Positions 11,560-21,173 of a stretch of 64,000 nt of DNA are shown in pieces. Both the position numbers and the translations under genes were made by a program. The stretch is taken from assembly GCA_026008535.1 (NCBI GenBank), contig BRKX01000004.1:45467501-45531500 (forward strand). Reading direction: 5' to 3'. The notes beneath the pieces were generated by a model. That model did no database searches. It saw only the letters and a program-made list of their open reading frames with translations, and had not been told where the DNA came from. Each line of letters begins with the position of its first letter. Position 1 is the stretch's first letter. This DNA comes from Perilla frutescens (Eukaryota > Streptophyta > Magnoliopsida > Lamiales > Lamiaceae).

Positions 11560-12180
11560 TAATGCTTAAAAATAAGTGGGGGTAGGGTTAGGAGAAAATG
11601 ACATTTTTTTATGCTAATGCTAAAACAGTAGTCATGCTAAAGAGGATCCGTATTAGTGCTAAAATAAGTCATGACAATGCTAAAATAAGCTATGAGAATG
11701 CTAAAATAAAAAATCATAAATTCAACAACATGTAACAGTGTTTGTTCATAGATTTTTTGAAATGCCGATGACATTTTTCATGTTAATGCTAAAACAAGTG
11801 TCACGCTAAACAGCGGTTGTGTTAGTTCTAAAATAAGTTATGATAAAACTAAAACAAGTCATTGCAATGCTAAAATAGGAAATGACAATTGAACAATGTG
11901 TAACAGTGTTTGTTTATAGGCTTTTTACAATGTCGATGACATATTTTTATGGTAATGCTGAGACAAGACTCATGCTAAAATATGTCATGACAATGCTAAA
12001 ATAAAACATCACAATTTTTCAATTTGTAACATTGTTTGTTCATGTGTTTTTTGAAATGCCGACAACATTTTTCATGCTAATGCTAACACAAATGTCATGC
12101 TAAAATAAGTCATGAGAGTGCTAAAATAAGCCATGACAATGCTAAAATAGGAAATAATAATGCTAAAATATGAAATTGAA
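11560..12180 (+). repeat. Degenerate TGCTAAAA-rich repeat array
   Basis: The units 'aatgctaaaataagtcatgac' recur many times with irregular spacing. Three larger blocks start with a gatgacattttt-like segment (near 11598, 11766 and 11935) and share 'acaatgtgtaacagtgtttgttcata'. A shorter run of the same units lies at 13430-13530. No coding potential. Confidence 0.7.
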
Positions 12181-12584
12181 AAATATACACATAAATCACA
12201 AATATATTGCCAACACTGGTAGGGTTAACATTTTCATACAAGTTTTTCATCATGAGTAGAATGAAAATGAAATTGATAAATTATCATGCAATAAAATAAA
12301 CATAGTTTGTTGAAGATTAGATTTTTGTATGTGTTATGCTTACAAAAACACGAAAGAAATTACTAAATCATCATAATATAATGCTAAATGAATGATTATA
12401 ACAAACGGAAATTACTAAATCAACATAATATAATTGCTAGAAAATCAAATGAAATTTCTGAAAAATAAAAATGAATGACATATTACCTTGAGTTTTCATG
12501 CTTTCTGAAGAGGCAAAAACTTCCATGCAACGGTCTTAAATAGTGTTATTTAAGACGGGTCGGGTCAAACTTGTGCTTTGACCC

Positions 12585-12644
12585 GGGTCAACGCGGGTCA
12601 ACCCGCGTTGACCAGGGTCAACGCGGGTCAACCCGCGTTGACCA
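12585..12644. repeat. Two 30-bp GC-rich tandem units, each a hairpin
   Basis: The unit GGGTCAACGCGGGTCAACCC plus GCGTTGACCA occurs twice without mismatch. Each contains AACGCGGG-TCAA-CCCGCGTT, an 8-bp perfect stem with a 4-nt loop. A partial third unit (gggtcgggtca) precedes it. Confidence 0.9.
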
Positions 12645-12659
12645 GGTTAACTCGCAAAA

Positions 12660-13165
12660 AATAGAAAAAAACGGTAAAATCAATATCAACAGTCTCACTA
12701 AAAAGTATCACCAAAAATTCGAAAAGTATCATCTGTATCATTAAAAAATAAGGGGTCTGCTAGTTATTTTATACTAGTTTATTTAGTTCAAATTGTGATT
12801 TTTTCCATTCGAATTAATGTTTAGAGCTTAGTAGTTTAGGGTTTTTTTAGGGTTCATGGTTTTTAAACGGTTCATGTTTTTAGGGGTTTTTTAGGGTTCA
12901 AGGTTTTTAGGGGTTTTTTTTTAGGGTTTATGATTTTTTAGGGAGTTTTTTTAGTTTTTTTAGGTGGTTTTTTTTAGGGTTCATGGTTTTTTAGAGGGGG
13001 TTTATTAGTTTTTTTAGAGGTTTATTTTATGTTTTTTTAGGTTTTTTTATAAGTTTTAAATTTATTTTTAAAAGATTAAATTAATAGTCGAGCACAATGT
13101 ATGAGCCCACGCATTAGCGTCAGGCGAGTGCATTGTGCAAGTCGCCGGATTTCAAAAAAGAATTC
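12660..13165 (-). repeat. Dispersed hairpin repeat, copy C (inverse orientation)
   Basis: Reading the minus strand from 13165: core (13146-13088, GCAATGCACTCG..ACGCTAAT..GGGCTCATACATTG), then degenerate AACCCTAAA-like units (13030-12840, read as TTTAGGGTT on the plus strand), then attcgaattaatg and tactagttta, then the block with actaaaaagtatcacc (12690-12710). The order matches copy B, so copies B and C form a large inverted pair. Confidence 0.7.
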
Positions 13166-13782
13166 AAAGAAAATTGAAAAAAAAAAGTAAAAAATCTGCT
13201 AAAAAAAAGACGGGCGCGTCACGCCCACGCGCCAGCCTTAAATAGCCTTATTTAAGGCGGTTGCACGGAATACCATCTCTTCTAAAGATTTTAATGATGT
13301 TTTCGGGAAAGTTTAACGGTTGAATTTAAGTTTTTTTCAATTTTTCTTCAAATTTTTTGGCTCCTGAGTTTGCGTAAGTTCCTAGTTGCACTATATTGAT
13401 AATTCAACATCAATATTGATGACATTTTTTTATGCTAATGGTAAAAAAGAGTCATGCTAAAATAAGTCATGACAATGCTAAAAAAGGTCATGACAATGCT
13501 AAAATAGGAAATGACAGTGCTAAAATCATATATTTGAAAAATATACACGTAAATTCTTAGTATTCATATATTTTCAAAATTTTCAATTTTACCCTTACTA
13601 AGATTCAGGAACAGTGAAGTTGGACGTTATTACGAGATTGCCACCGCGTTTTTTTGAATTTTGGAACATATCTTGGCCGTCCAAATAGGTGAGATCTATG
13701 GCTTAGATTGGTTCTCGGTTCTCACTTAGAGTGTGGTTCCTTCTGGAACCCAACCCTATGTGTGTGTGTGTAGGTTTTGGTT

Positions 13783-14010
13783 CAGGCGAAAAATATTTGT
13801 TAGTGTGAGAAATGAGAAAATATTTTTTTATTGTAATTTATTGCTTAATAGGTATAATTTTATTGCATAATTATCTTGTCCCACGTGTGCAATAAAATTA
13901 TACCAATTAAGCAATAAAGTATTTAAGCAATAAATTATGGCAATTAAGCAAAAAAATACAATATGATGACCATTTTCCTCATTTCTCATACTAAGATCTT
14001 TTCTCACCTG
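13783..14010. mobile_element. Foldback MITE
   Basis: The outer arms read CAGGCGAAAAAT (13783) and inverse complement CAGGTGAGAAAAG (14010). Inner arms share GTGAGAAATGAGAAAA versus ATGAGAAATGAGGAAAA, and the core pairs attgcttaataggtataattttattgc with its complement on either side of about 13890. Nearly the whole 228 bp can fold on itself. No transposase or clear TSD; superfamily unknown. Confidence 0.6.
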
Positions 14011-14112
14011 ATTCTTTGGGTTATACAAACTTATATGTTACACAACATAATTTTTACTGCAAATTTATTAATTTTCTTTCTACAATTTCAATTTATTTTG
14101 CCCCAACAATTC

Positions 14113-14153
<41 letters not shown>

Positions 14154-16413
14154 CATAACCTCCCTCTACCCCTCCCAACATCTCCTCTCGAGCTCGCCCC
14201 TTAGTTCATCTATGGCGGCCTTCAACTGTCTAAACTCGTACAACAACATCCATGTCAGGCATTTGGGTTTAATAAATTGAGCTCTTTCTCATTTATTCCG
14301 ATCTTTTAGTGGCCAAAATTAATCTATGTTTATGGTAGATAATTATATTAGTTGTATTTCCTCAAAATTAATTTTTAATAAGTGAGAAGTTAATTGTTAA
14401 AATTGGTCACTCAAAGGGACATCTGTGAAATTTGGAGAAAGGTAAAGAGTCGCATTTATGAAATCCCCCTTTGAAGTCTTAACTTAAACTTGTATTTAAG
14501 TGTTTAATCACTTAGGTGGAATATTATCTACTGTGTACAAGTATGTAACCTTTGAGCCCACACATGCACACACGCCCGTGTCCGACTCTGAACTTGGGCC
14601 TCAGCCAGTAATCAATCTCAGCACCTCAGTTATTGGTTCTCATGCAATAGTAGATGTTGTAACTCGTGAAAGTTACTCAACTATAATTGATTACAACCCC
14701 AGTAACTCATGGAGGTTACTCACATGTGATTGAATGCTCTCAAACTCTAATTTGAAGTGGACATTATGTGCCTGTAAATAGGACACTACAACATGATACA
14801 AAATCATTCACAAGTATGACATAAACATGTTAGTCTAGTCTTATAATAATCAAGCTCTTGCATTAACTTATTCGTTGAAGCCTTGCTATTGCAGAAAGGA
14901 CAAAACTGTTTCATCTTTAAAAGACACTACGTCAAACTAGAACACTAGTCGAGACGTAATTGTCTTGCGGAAAGAGATCCACTTGACTCAACTGCTTCCA
15001 GTTCAACATTCAAGACGAACCAGTCCAGTTTTCTTCTATTGTTTTTGTTTTCAATTCTATTTAATTTGTAATTTGTCTTTCTATTCTTATTTTTGTATTT
15101 AGTTTTATATCCAGAATGCGAAGCATTGTAATATCTTTTACAATCTATTTAGCTTCAATTCCAAAGAAACTTTCGTCATCAAATTTCACTGACAGGGGCT
15201 TAGTTCTTGTTTCTATCGAGTCCCGATTTTCACAAATAACTTGCTCCCAATTAAGAAAATGAAAAGAATGGAGAAAACAAAGTTTTCTCAATCAATGTCA
15301 GTTTGTTAATGGACTAAGGGAAACATCATTTTGAAACCTTTAAAAAGATCGTGGGATCAATTTTAATTAAAAATGCTATTTTAGAATCAAAGTGTTTCTA
15401 ATAGTTAAAGGATCAATTAAGACTTTATCCCTTATTTTTATATTAATTATTATTAAATTAAATAATAAATTAGATAATGAAATATGAAGTAAAATGTGAA
15501 AAATATAATATGAAATTGGAACTATTTTTGGGAAAGTATGGTGGATTCACCCAATTTAAATCATTATAAAGTATTTATCAAAACAAAAATCAATTTCAAT
15601 TATTCAAACTAAATGCAATGCAATTTGATTATGAAAACAATGTTGCAATAGTCACTATGGATTAAAAAAAAAGTGAGTTTTTTTTAGTCACATCCATTAC
15701 ACTATAAGTTTTATGTCATTTCATATTGTAAAGTCTAAAATACCACTACATATGACTCGTTATGAGGAAGAATTCTACAGTTTTGTAATTAGTTGTATTT
15801 AGAAGTTCGTTATCTTATAAAAAAAGGTAAATCATGACATATACATTAGTAGATGGGTGTTAAGAGCTTGTATTTACACTTGACACTTAAAAAAAAAAAT
15901 CAATCTAAAATATTGTCAGCAAAGACTTAAAATCTCCACACTGTAGTTCATAATTAACAAATTACAGAACTACCTCACATCTTGTCTTCACACCAATTAA
16001 CTATACACTGAAGGGACATTATGTATATATCCATTTCTATGTAAACATAATCTCTTCCAAGACACTAATTCTTGCCTTTTGGTTAATTTGAGAAAGATTA
16101 TTCGCCTTGTTTAAGCTAGTGCTCTAAATTTTACAGTAGAGCTGAGCTTACATTGTCAAACTAACTCATATTTACACGGTCCAATTTATATTTTCAAACT
16201 TCTACGATAGAGCTTGCATATATCAAACTCATACGTTTATCTTATTGCTAAAAAGATTCATTGATTAATGAATTTAACTACACCCTTAAAATATAAATTA
16301 ATACCCTTGGTTTACTGAAAAGGAATTAAGCACTATCTTTGTGAAAGACATTCCAAAATTAATTGTATTTTCGGATGAAAATGGAGGTTAATTACTGCTA
16401 AGGAAAAAAGTTA
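14011..16413. other. Intergenic DNA with a (CT)n microsatellite
   Basis: A (CT)n tract lies at about 14113-14150. No gene-like open frames, RNA genes or bounded mobile elements are seen. The 14480-15240 stretch has LTR-like flavour (ctgtaaataggacac, T-rich 3' part), but I could not find matching ends or TSD. Confidence 0.5.
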
Positions 16414-16420
16414 CCCTATG

Positions 16421-17244
16421 ATCCCGTTTGGTTGGCACCAAATGTAGCATGAAAAAGTAATATGATTTCTTATTTTTAATTTTCTATGTTTAAATATTAT
16501 GGAAAGTAATCTGAATCTTAAAAATAAGAAAAGTGGTGCATAATTTTTGGATTCTTATTCCCCACCTAACCTAACCTAACGTAGGTATTTTTTTCCCCAA
16601 TTTCAAGAAATACATAATTACATTGGCGGAAGGAGCTAGTGTCCGCACATGTTGCAACTATTCAAAGTTCTGATCTAATTTATGTTATTATTATTTTTTT
16701 CTCAATGTTTTGGCTCTCAAAGTTTTTACAATACCATTTTTTAAAAAAAATTTGTTGCACTGCTTAGGGCCTTCCGGTAGATTTATAAATTATTTATAAT
16801 TGATAATATTTTTTCTCATTTTTATATTTTCACCATAGTTTTTATGTTTGGATTGTTTATATTTTTAATTAAATGAATGGTCTTTTTTTGCTTACCAAAT
16901 GTTTGTGTTTGTATTTCATTATTATATATTTTCATAATTATTAAGTTATATTGGTAAATCAAAATTAGATGGTAGAATTATAAAATATAAGTCATATCCT
17001 AAAAAAAATATAAATATTGCCGATATGGAAGTGATAAGATATATTGTAAGTTTTATTAATAATAATTTGATTATTACATTCCTTAGTTTATTAATTTGGA
17101 TAAAATGTTGAAATAGGAATTCTCACAGTTTACTTGAAATTTTCCAAACGTAATATAAATAATATGCAATATTCTTTTTCCTCATAATCACATTCCTAGA
17201 AATCATACTTTCTGACAATTTTACTTTCCAGCAAACCAAACGGG
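16421..17244. mobile_element. MITE with CCCGTTTGG inverted termini
   Basis: The left end ATCCCGTTTGGTT and the inverse complement of the right end CCCGTTTGGTT match, and a 7-bp direct repeat CCCTATG flanks both sides (16414-16420 and 17245-17251). Internal segments near both ends share a tgatttct..taa style. The 824-bp interior is non-coding and AT-rich. The ends resemble hAT or Tourist-like families; the TSD length does not settle which. Confidence 0.6.
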
Positions 17245-17338
17245 CCCTATGTGGTAAATGAGTGTTATTAGCTTTTCATCGATAAAAACTAATTGCTAAA
17301 AAAAACTATGCTCTGTAGAGATGATTACAAAATTTATA

Positions 17339-17609
17339 CTCCTTCCGTCCCGATTATATAATCCCTATTACTCTTTTGGAGTGTCTCAATTATATAGTCT
17401 TATTACTATAAGTAGCATTAATTTTCATAGTAATGTACAAATATACCCTTATTAATTCTTGAAAATTAAAACACTAATCACTTAAATTTTGAAAGTCATA
17501 AATATTAAATAAGAGTACCATTGGAAATTTAGCTTTAATCTCTTGTTTTGATACTATTTTTAATCTACGTGCGACTATAAAATAGATTATATAATCGGGA
17601 TGGAGGGAG
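17339..17609. mobile_element. Stowaway-type (Tc1/mariner) MITE
   Basis: Terminal inverted repeats CTCCTTCCGTCCCGATTATA / complement of TATAATCGGGATGGAGGGAG are flanked by TA on each side (17337-17338 and 17610-17611). CTCCxTCCGTCCC termini with a TA target duplication are diagnostic of Stowaway MITEs. The length of 271 bp is usual. No coding capacity. Confidence 0.9.
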
Positions 17610-18688
17610 TAATTTTATTTCAAATAACTATTTTTATGCGTCCACAATTTATAAGAAATCAACAATTAATATATTTTCGTGTATTCCCGTTGGTTTTGCC
17701 TTTACGAATGGCATTCTGTTTTTGCTTTGTTTTGTGGTATTGTACGTAATTGGCTTTTCATGTAAAACCTACTCAAAAAACTGAAAGCCACCATTTTGTC
17801 CTCATCATTATTCATTACCCACCTAATTTGCTTTTACCCTATAATTAATTATACGTAAACGTAGTAAGATTTTATTAAATTAATTTATATTATAGAGTTC
17901 AACAAGATAATGTATGTCGGGTAACTTTACCGTCAGACTGTTTTACGCTGAGATAATTCCCTTGCATATTCAGATCCAACTCCAAAATTCAATTATGAGT
18001 AACTATAAAAATATCATCGTATTTTTAATATATATGAGAAACTATTTTTTTTTTTTCAACAAATACACCACTAATGTTTCCTTTTAGAATCAAAAACACA
18101 CTAAAGAAATTTAGGTACAAAATTTTGGAACGTATTTGATCCTTAAATAAAACATCAGAGTGTATTTTCACAGTTTTTCCTAAAAGCCAATGTTTTTTTT
18201 TATTCGATTCGAGTTCAAAATTCAATTGTAATTATAAAAATACCACCACTTTGTATATATTGGTGATCATCTAAGTATGATTTTATAGCAAAAGACAAAA
18301 ACTCGTTTACACATTTATAATTTTATTAGTATTTGATTATGTTTGCATTTAAATCTTGATCTGATTTATGAATTTTGATACATAAAATAACTCACACAAG
18401 AGTCGTTCTTCTACAATCAATTATAAAGATCGATGTGATAAATTTTAACCCGCAATACAATAGTAAAACTTGAAAGAGTTGTTATTATTTTAATTTTTTT
18501 CAGAAGGTGAAGAAGTTAATTTGCACAAGTTTGAGAAATGAGAAAAAAGAAAAAGAAGAGAATAGTCTCAGGATAAACCAAGTCTAAAACAACAAACTTG
18601 ACAAAGGCTTCTAACCTCTTTCCCAAAACCAACATACATTTTTTTCAGTCAGTCAAAGAAATATCACTAGCATTCGCCCACATCATCG

Positions 18689-18690
<2 letters not shown>
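17610..18690. other. AT-rich DNA upstream of CCR3-like gene
   Basis: No gene is seen. The last few hundred bases presumably hold the promoter of the gene at 18774. I see no convincing TATA box at a fixed distance. Confidence 0.45.

Positions 18691-18721
<31 letters not shown>
18691..18721 (+). repeat. (TC)n tract in presumed 5' leader of CCR3
   Basis: An uninterrupted run of about fifteen TC units lies about 50 bp before the start codon. Pyrimidine patches and GA/TC tracts are common in plant core promoters and leaders and can be bound by BBR/BPC factors. Whether it is transcribed is not visible here. Confidence 0.75.
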
Positions 18722-18722
<1 letters not shown>

Positions 18723-18726
18723 GCAA

Positions 18727-18777
18727 ATGAGGAGGCACTTCCAGAACTCCCAAGGAAGCCAAACGCCCCGTAGATGA
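18727..18777 (+). promoter_or_regulatory. Possible 16-codon uORF overlapping the CCR3 start (ATGA)
   Basis: An ATG at 18727 opens a 16-residue frame (MRRHFQNSQGSQTPRR) whose TGA at 18775-18777 overlaps the main ATG at 18774-18776 in the arrangement ATGA. If the transcript starts upstream of 18727, ribosomes would finish this uORF exactly at the main start, which could lower or gate translation. Transcription of the ATG is assumed, not shown. Confidence 0.45.
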
Positions 18778-21173
18778 CGACAATCTTTTCCGCCGTCATC
18801 TCCGCTACCATATTATTCCTCGTAGCCCTGTCCACCCCGCCGCCAACCTATGCCCTCGGCGGCTCCGCCGCCACCATCGCCGCCGTCTACGGATCCTCCA
18901 CCACTGTATGCTCCATCGTAGCCAACCAACCAATCCAGCAAATTCAGTGCTGGAGCAATGGCCAATTACTCCCCCCTATCCTACCCACAACCTCCTTCGA
19001 CTTCCTCGCCGGCGGTCGCGACACCCTCTGCGGCGTCCGCTCCGGCGGCTTCAGCCTCCTCTGCTGGAACACCACCTTCGACCCCAAAAGAATCTACAAC
19101 GACGCCTCCTCCCCGTTAACTTCTCTCGCAATCGGTGATTCCCAAATCTGCGCATTAACGAACACCACCGACGCCACCGCCGCAGGCGGCGACGGAAATG
19201 CAATTTGCTGGCGCGGAAACAACGTTTCTTCCGCGCAATTCCCAAATGGGTCCGATCAATTCCGCATGATTTCATCTGGGTTGCGATTTTCTTGCGGAGT
19301 TGTTGAGATCAGCAGCAGGGTTCTATGCTGGGGTGACGGCGATTCTTCATCTTCAATGGAATCAGATTTTGAGAATTTCTCAATGTTCAACATCTATGTT
19401 GGTGGAAGCCATGCTTGCGGAATTAACAATTCAGGAATCGTAATTTGCAGAGGCAACAACGACAATGGGCAGCTGAATATACCCTTAAACACAGCCGGTG
19501 ATTACAGAGACCTAGCGCTAGGATCAAACCACACCTGCGCGATCAGAAAATCGAACGGCACGGTAATTTGCTGGGGTGGAAATGGAGAATTCTCAACTAA
19601 TATCACTGATGAAATTTCATTCGAGTCTATTGTAGCAGGCCCAAATTTCACCTGTGGATTGACGAGGCGCAATTTCTCAGTAATCTGTTGGGGGCCGGGA
19701 TGGCCTAATGCATCGGAAAACGAGCTGCCGATGCAGAAGACTCTTCCCGGCCCCTGCGTCGAGGCGCCGTGCGCCTGCGGAGAATACCCCGATTATCAGA
19801 CGCTTTGCGTTGGAAATGGTCATATTTGTGCACCTTGTGCGCCGCCGGACTGGGTTCCACCAATTTCGCCGCCGCCAGTTCCGCCACCACCGAGCATTAG
19901 TCCGGAATCATCTTCGCCTTCTAGAGGGCTTAGAAGGGGTTTATTGGCATTCGCCATTGTTGGATCGGTTGGGGGTGTCGCAGGGATTTGCTCAGTGATA
20001 TATTGTATGTGGAGTGGTGGAGCTTGTTTCGGAAAGAAGAAGGTGCATAATTCTGTGCAGCCGACTATAAATGGCGCCAATGCAGCTCAGCAGTCTAGTA
20101 GCAATCCACCGTCGCGATCCTCGACGCTTAGACGGCAAGCGTCTATGCTGATGAGGAGGCAGAGGAGTGGGACTTCGTCGAAGCACGCTGACAAGGCGGA
20201 GGAGTTTCTGCTCTCCGATCTTGCAGAGGCCACCAATGGCTTCGCTTTGGAGAACAAGATTGGTGCGGGGAGTTTCGGAGTTGTTTACAGAGGGAAGCTG
20301 CCTAATGGCCGTGAAGTTGCTATTAAGAGAAGTGAGTCTGGTCCCAAAACGAAGAAATTTCAAGAGAAGGAAACTGCATTTGATTCTGAACTTGCGTTCT
20401 TGTCGAGGCTGCATCACAAGCATTTGGTTAGATTGGTTGGATACTGCGAGGAGAGAGAGGAGAGATTGTTGGTTTACGAGTATATGAAGAATGGGGCTTT
20501 GTATGATCATTTGCATAGCAAGAGCAATGTGGAGAAGAGTAGTAGTGTGGTGAATTCTTGGAGAGTTAGGATCAAGATTTCATTGGATGCAGCTCGTGGC
20601 ATTGAGTATCTGCATAGCTACGCAGTTCCTCCTATAATTCACCGTGATATCAAGTCATCAAACATCTTGATTGACGCGAATTGGACTGCGAGGGTGTCGG
20701 ATTTCGGACTGTCCTTGCTGGGGCCGGAGGATGATCGTGATTATAGGCCGATGAAGGCAGCTGGGACGGTTGGATACATCGATCCAGAGTATTATGGCCT
20801 AAATGTGTTGACAGCCAAGAGCGATGTTTATGGTTTTGGAGTCGTGTTGTTGGAGCTTTTGACCGGGAAGAGAGCTATATTCAAGACCGAGGGAGACGGG
20901 GGAGAGCCGATCAGCGTGGTGGATTACGCGGTGCCAGCCATCATGGCCGGGGAAGTGACCAGGATATTGGACCCTCGGGTAGGGGCTGCGGAGCTGAACG
21001 AGTCGGAGGCCGTCGAGCTTGTGGCGTACACGGCGATGCATTGCGTGCATTTGGAAGGGAAAGATAGGCCTTCCATGACAGACATTGTTGCTAATTTGGA
21101 GCGAGCTTTGGCTCTTTGTGATGATAGCCATGGCAGCATCTCTAGTGGAGCAATCTCCATTGTTTCGGATTGA
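18774..21173 (+). CDS. CCR3: CRINKLY4-related receptor-like serine/threonine kinase
   Basis: This is an intact single-exon gene of 799 aa. Residues 1-27 are a signal peptide. Residues 30-310 hold crinkly (RCC1-like) repeats, each with C...VxCWG-type strands (for example CWGDGD at 186-191, VICWG at 264-268 and 303-307). Residues 328-355 form a cysteine-rich TNFR-like patch and 359-376 a proline-rich stretch. A transmembrane helix spans about 388-412. The kinase follows, with glycine loop GAGSFG (497-502), lysine K518, HRD 623-625, DFG 643-645 and AGTVGYIDPEYY, so it should be active. The C-terminal SHGSIS..SIVSD tail resembles Arabidopsis CCR3 more than CCR4, ACR4 or CCR1/2. CRINKLY4-family kinases act at the plasma membrane in cell-surface signalling; the ligand of this member is unknown to me. 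The start was chosen because it begins the signal peptide. Confidence 0.9.
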   Translation: MTTIFSAVISATILFLVALSTPPPTYALGGSAATIAAVYGSSTTVCSIVANQPIQQIQCWSNGQLLPPILPTTSFDFLAGGRDTLCGVRSGGFSLLCWNTTFDPKRIYNDASSPLTSLAIGDSQICALTNTTDATAAGGDGNAICWRGNNVSSAQFPNGSDQFRMISSGLRFSCGVVEISSRVLCWGDGDSSSSMESDFENFSMFNIYVGGSHACGINNSGIVICRGNNDNGQLNIPLNTAGDYRDLALGSNHTCAIRKSNGTVICWGGNGEFSTNITDEISFESIVAGPNFTCGLTRRNFSVICWGPGWPNASENELPMQKTLPGPCVEAPCACGEYPDYQTLCVGNGHICAPCAPPDWVPPISPPPVPPPPSISPESSSPSRGLRRGLLAFAIVGSVGGVAGICSVIYCMWSGGACFGKKKVHNSVQPTINGANAAQQSSSNPPSRSSTLRRQASMLMRRQRSGTSSKHADKAEEFLLSDLAEATNGFALENKIGAGSFGVVYRGKLPNGREVAIKRSESGPKTKKFQEKETAFDSELAFLSRLHHKHLVRLVGYCEEREERLLVYEYMKNGALYDHLHSKSNVEKSSSVVNSWRVRIKISLDAARGIEYLHSYAVPPIIHRDIKSSNILIDANWTARVSDFGLSLLGPEDDRDYRPMKAAGTVGYIDPEYYGLNVLTAKSDVYGFGVVLLELLTGKRAIFKTEGDGGEPISVVDYAVPAIMAGEVTRILDPRVGAAELNESEAVELVAYTAMHCVHLEGKDRPSMTDIVANLERALALCDDSHGSISSGAISIVSD

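Larger units (their letters stand above)
12521..13271. mobile_element. Nested element with palindromic terminal inverted repeats
   Basis: Left end TTCCATGCAACGGTCTTAAA (12521) and the inverse complement of the right end TTCCGTGCAACCGCCTTAAA (from 13270) form terminal inverted repeats. Each end carries its own small palindrome: CTTAAATA..TTATTTAAG closed by GT/AC on the left and GC/GC on the right. The interior holds a 30-bp tandem repeat (12585-12644) and dispersed-repeat copy C. It sits in the right half of the Mutator-like element. No transposase and no certain TSD; class unknown. Confidence 0.55.
10061..13770 (+). mobile_element. Probable non-autonomous Mutator-like element with long inverted ends
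   Basis: The left end (about 10070-10200) and the inverse complement of the right end (about 13600-13745) align over roughly 150 bp. Shared blocks include GAGAACCACAC, GAGAACCAAT, CAGATCTCGCC/TAGATCTCACC, CTATTTGGA.GGCCAAGATA and AAAACGCGGTGGCA. Inside lies a remnant of a FAR1/MULE transposase (10972-11185). Further in, TTTTAGCA units dominate the left and TGCTAAAA units the right. Long terminal inverted repeats plus a FAR1-type fragment point to a MULE. I could not define a 9-bp TSD because both borders lie in dinucleotide repeats. A second element (12521-13271) is inserted in the right arm. Confidence 0.6.

Noticed and set aside
14480..15240. Possible solo copia-like LTR
   Set aside because: It has LTR-like composition but I could not find TG/CA ends with a matching target-site duplication.
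19992..20516. 174-codon open frame antisense to the CCR3 kinase
   Set aside because: Shadow of the real coding strand; no domain, and the sense frame is clearly the gene.
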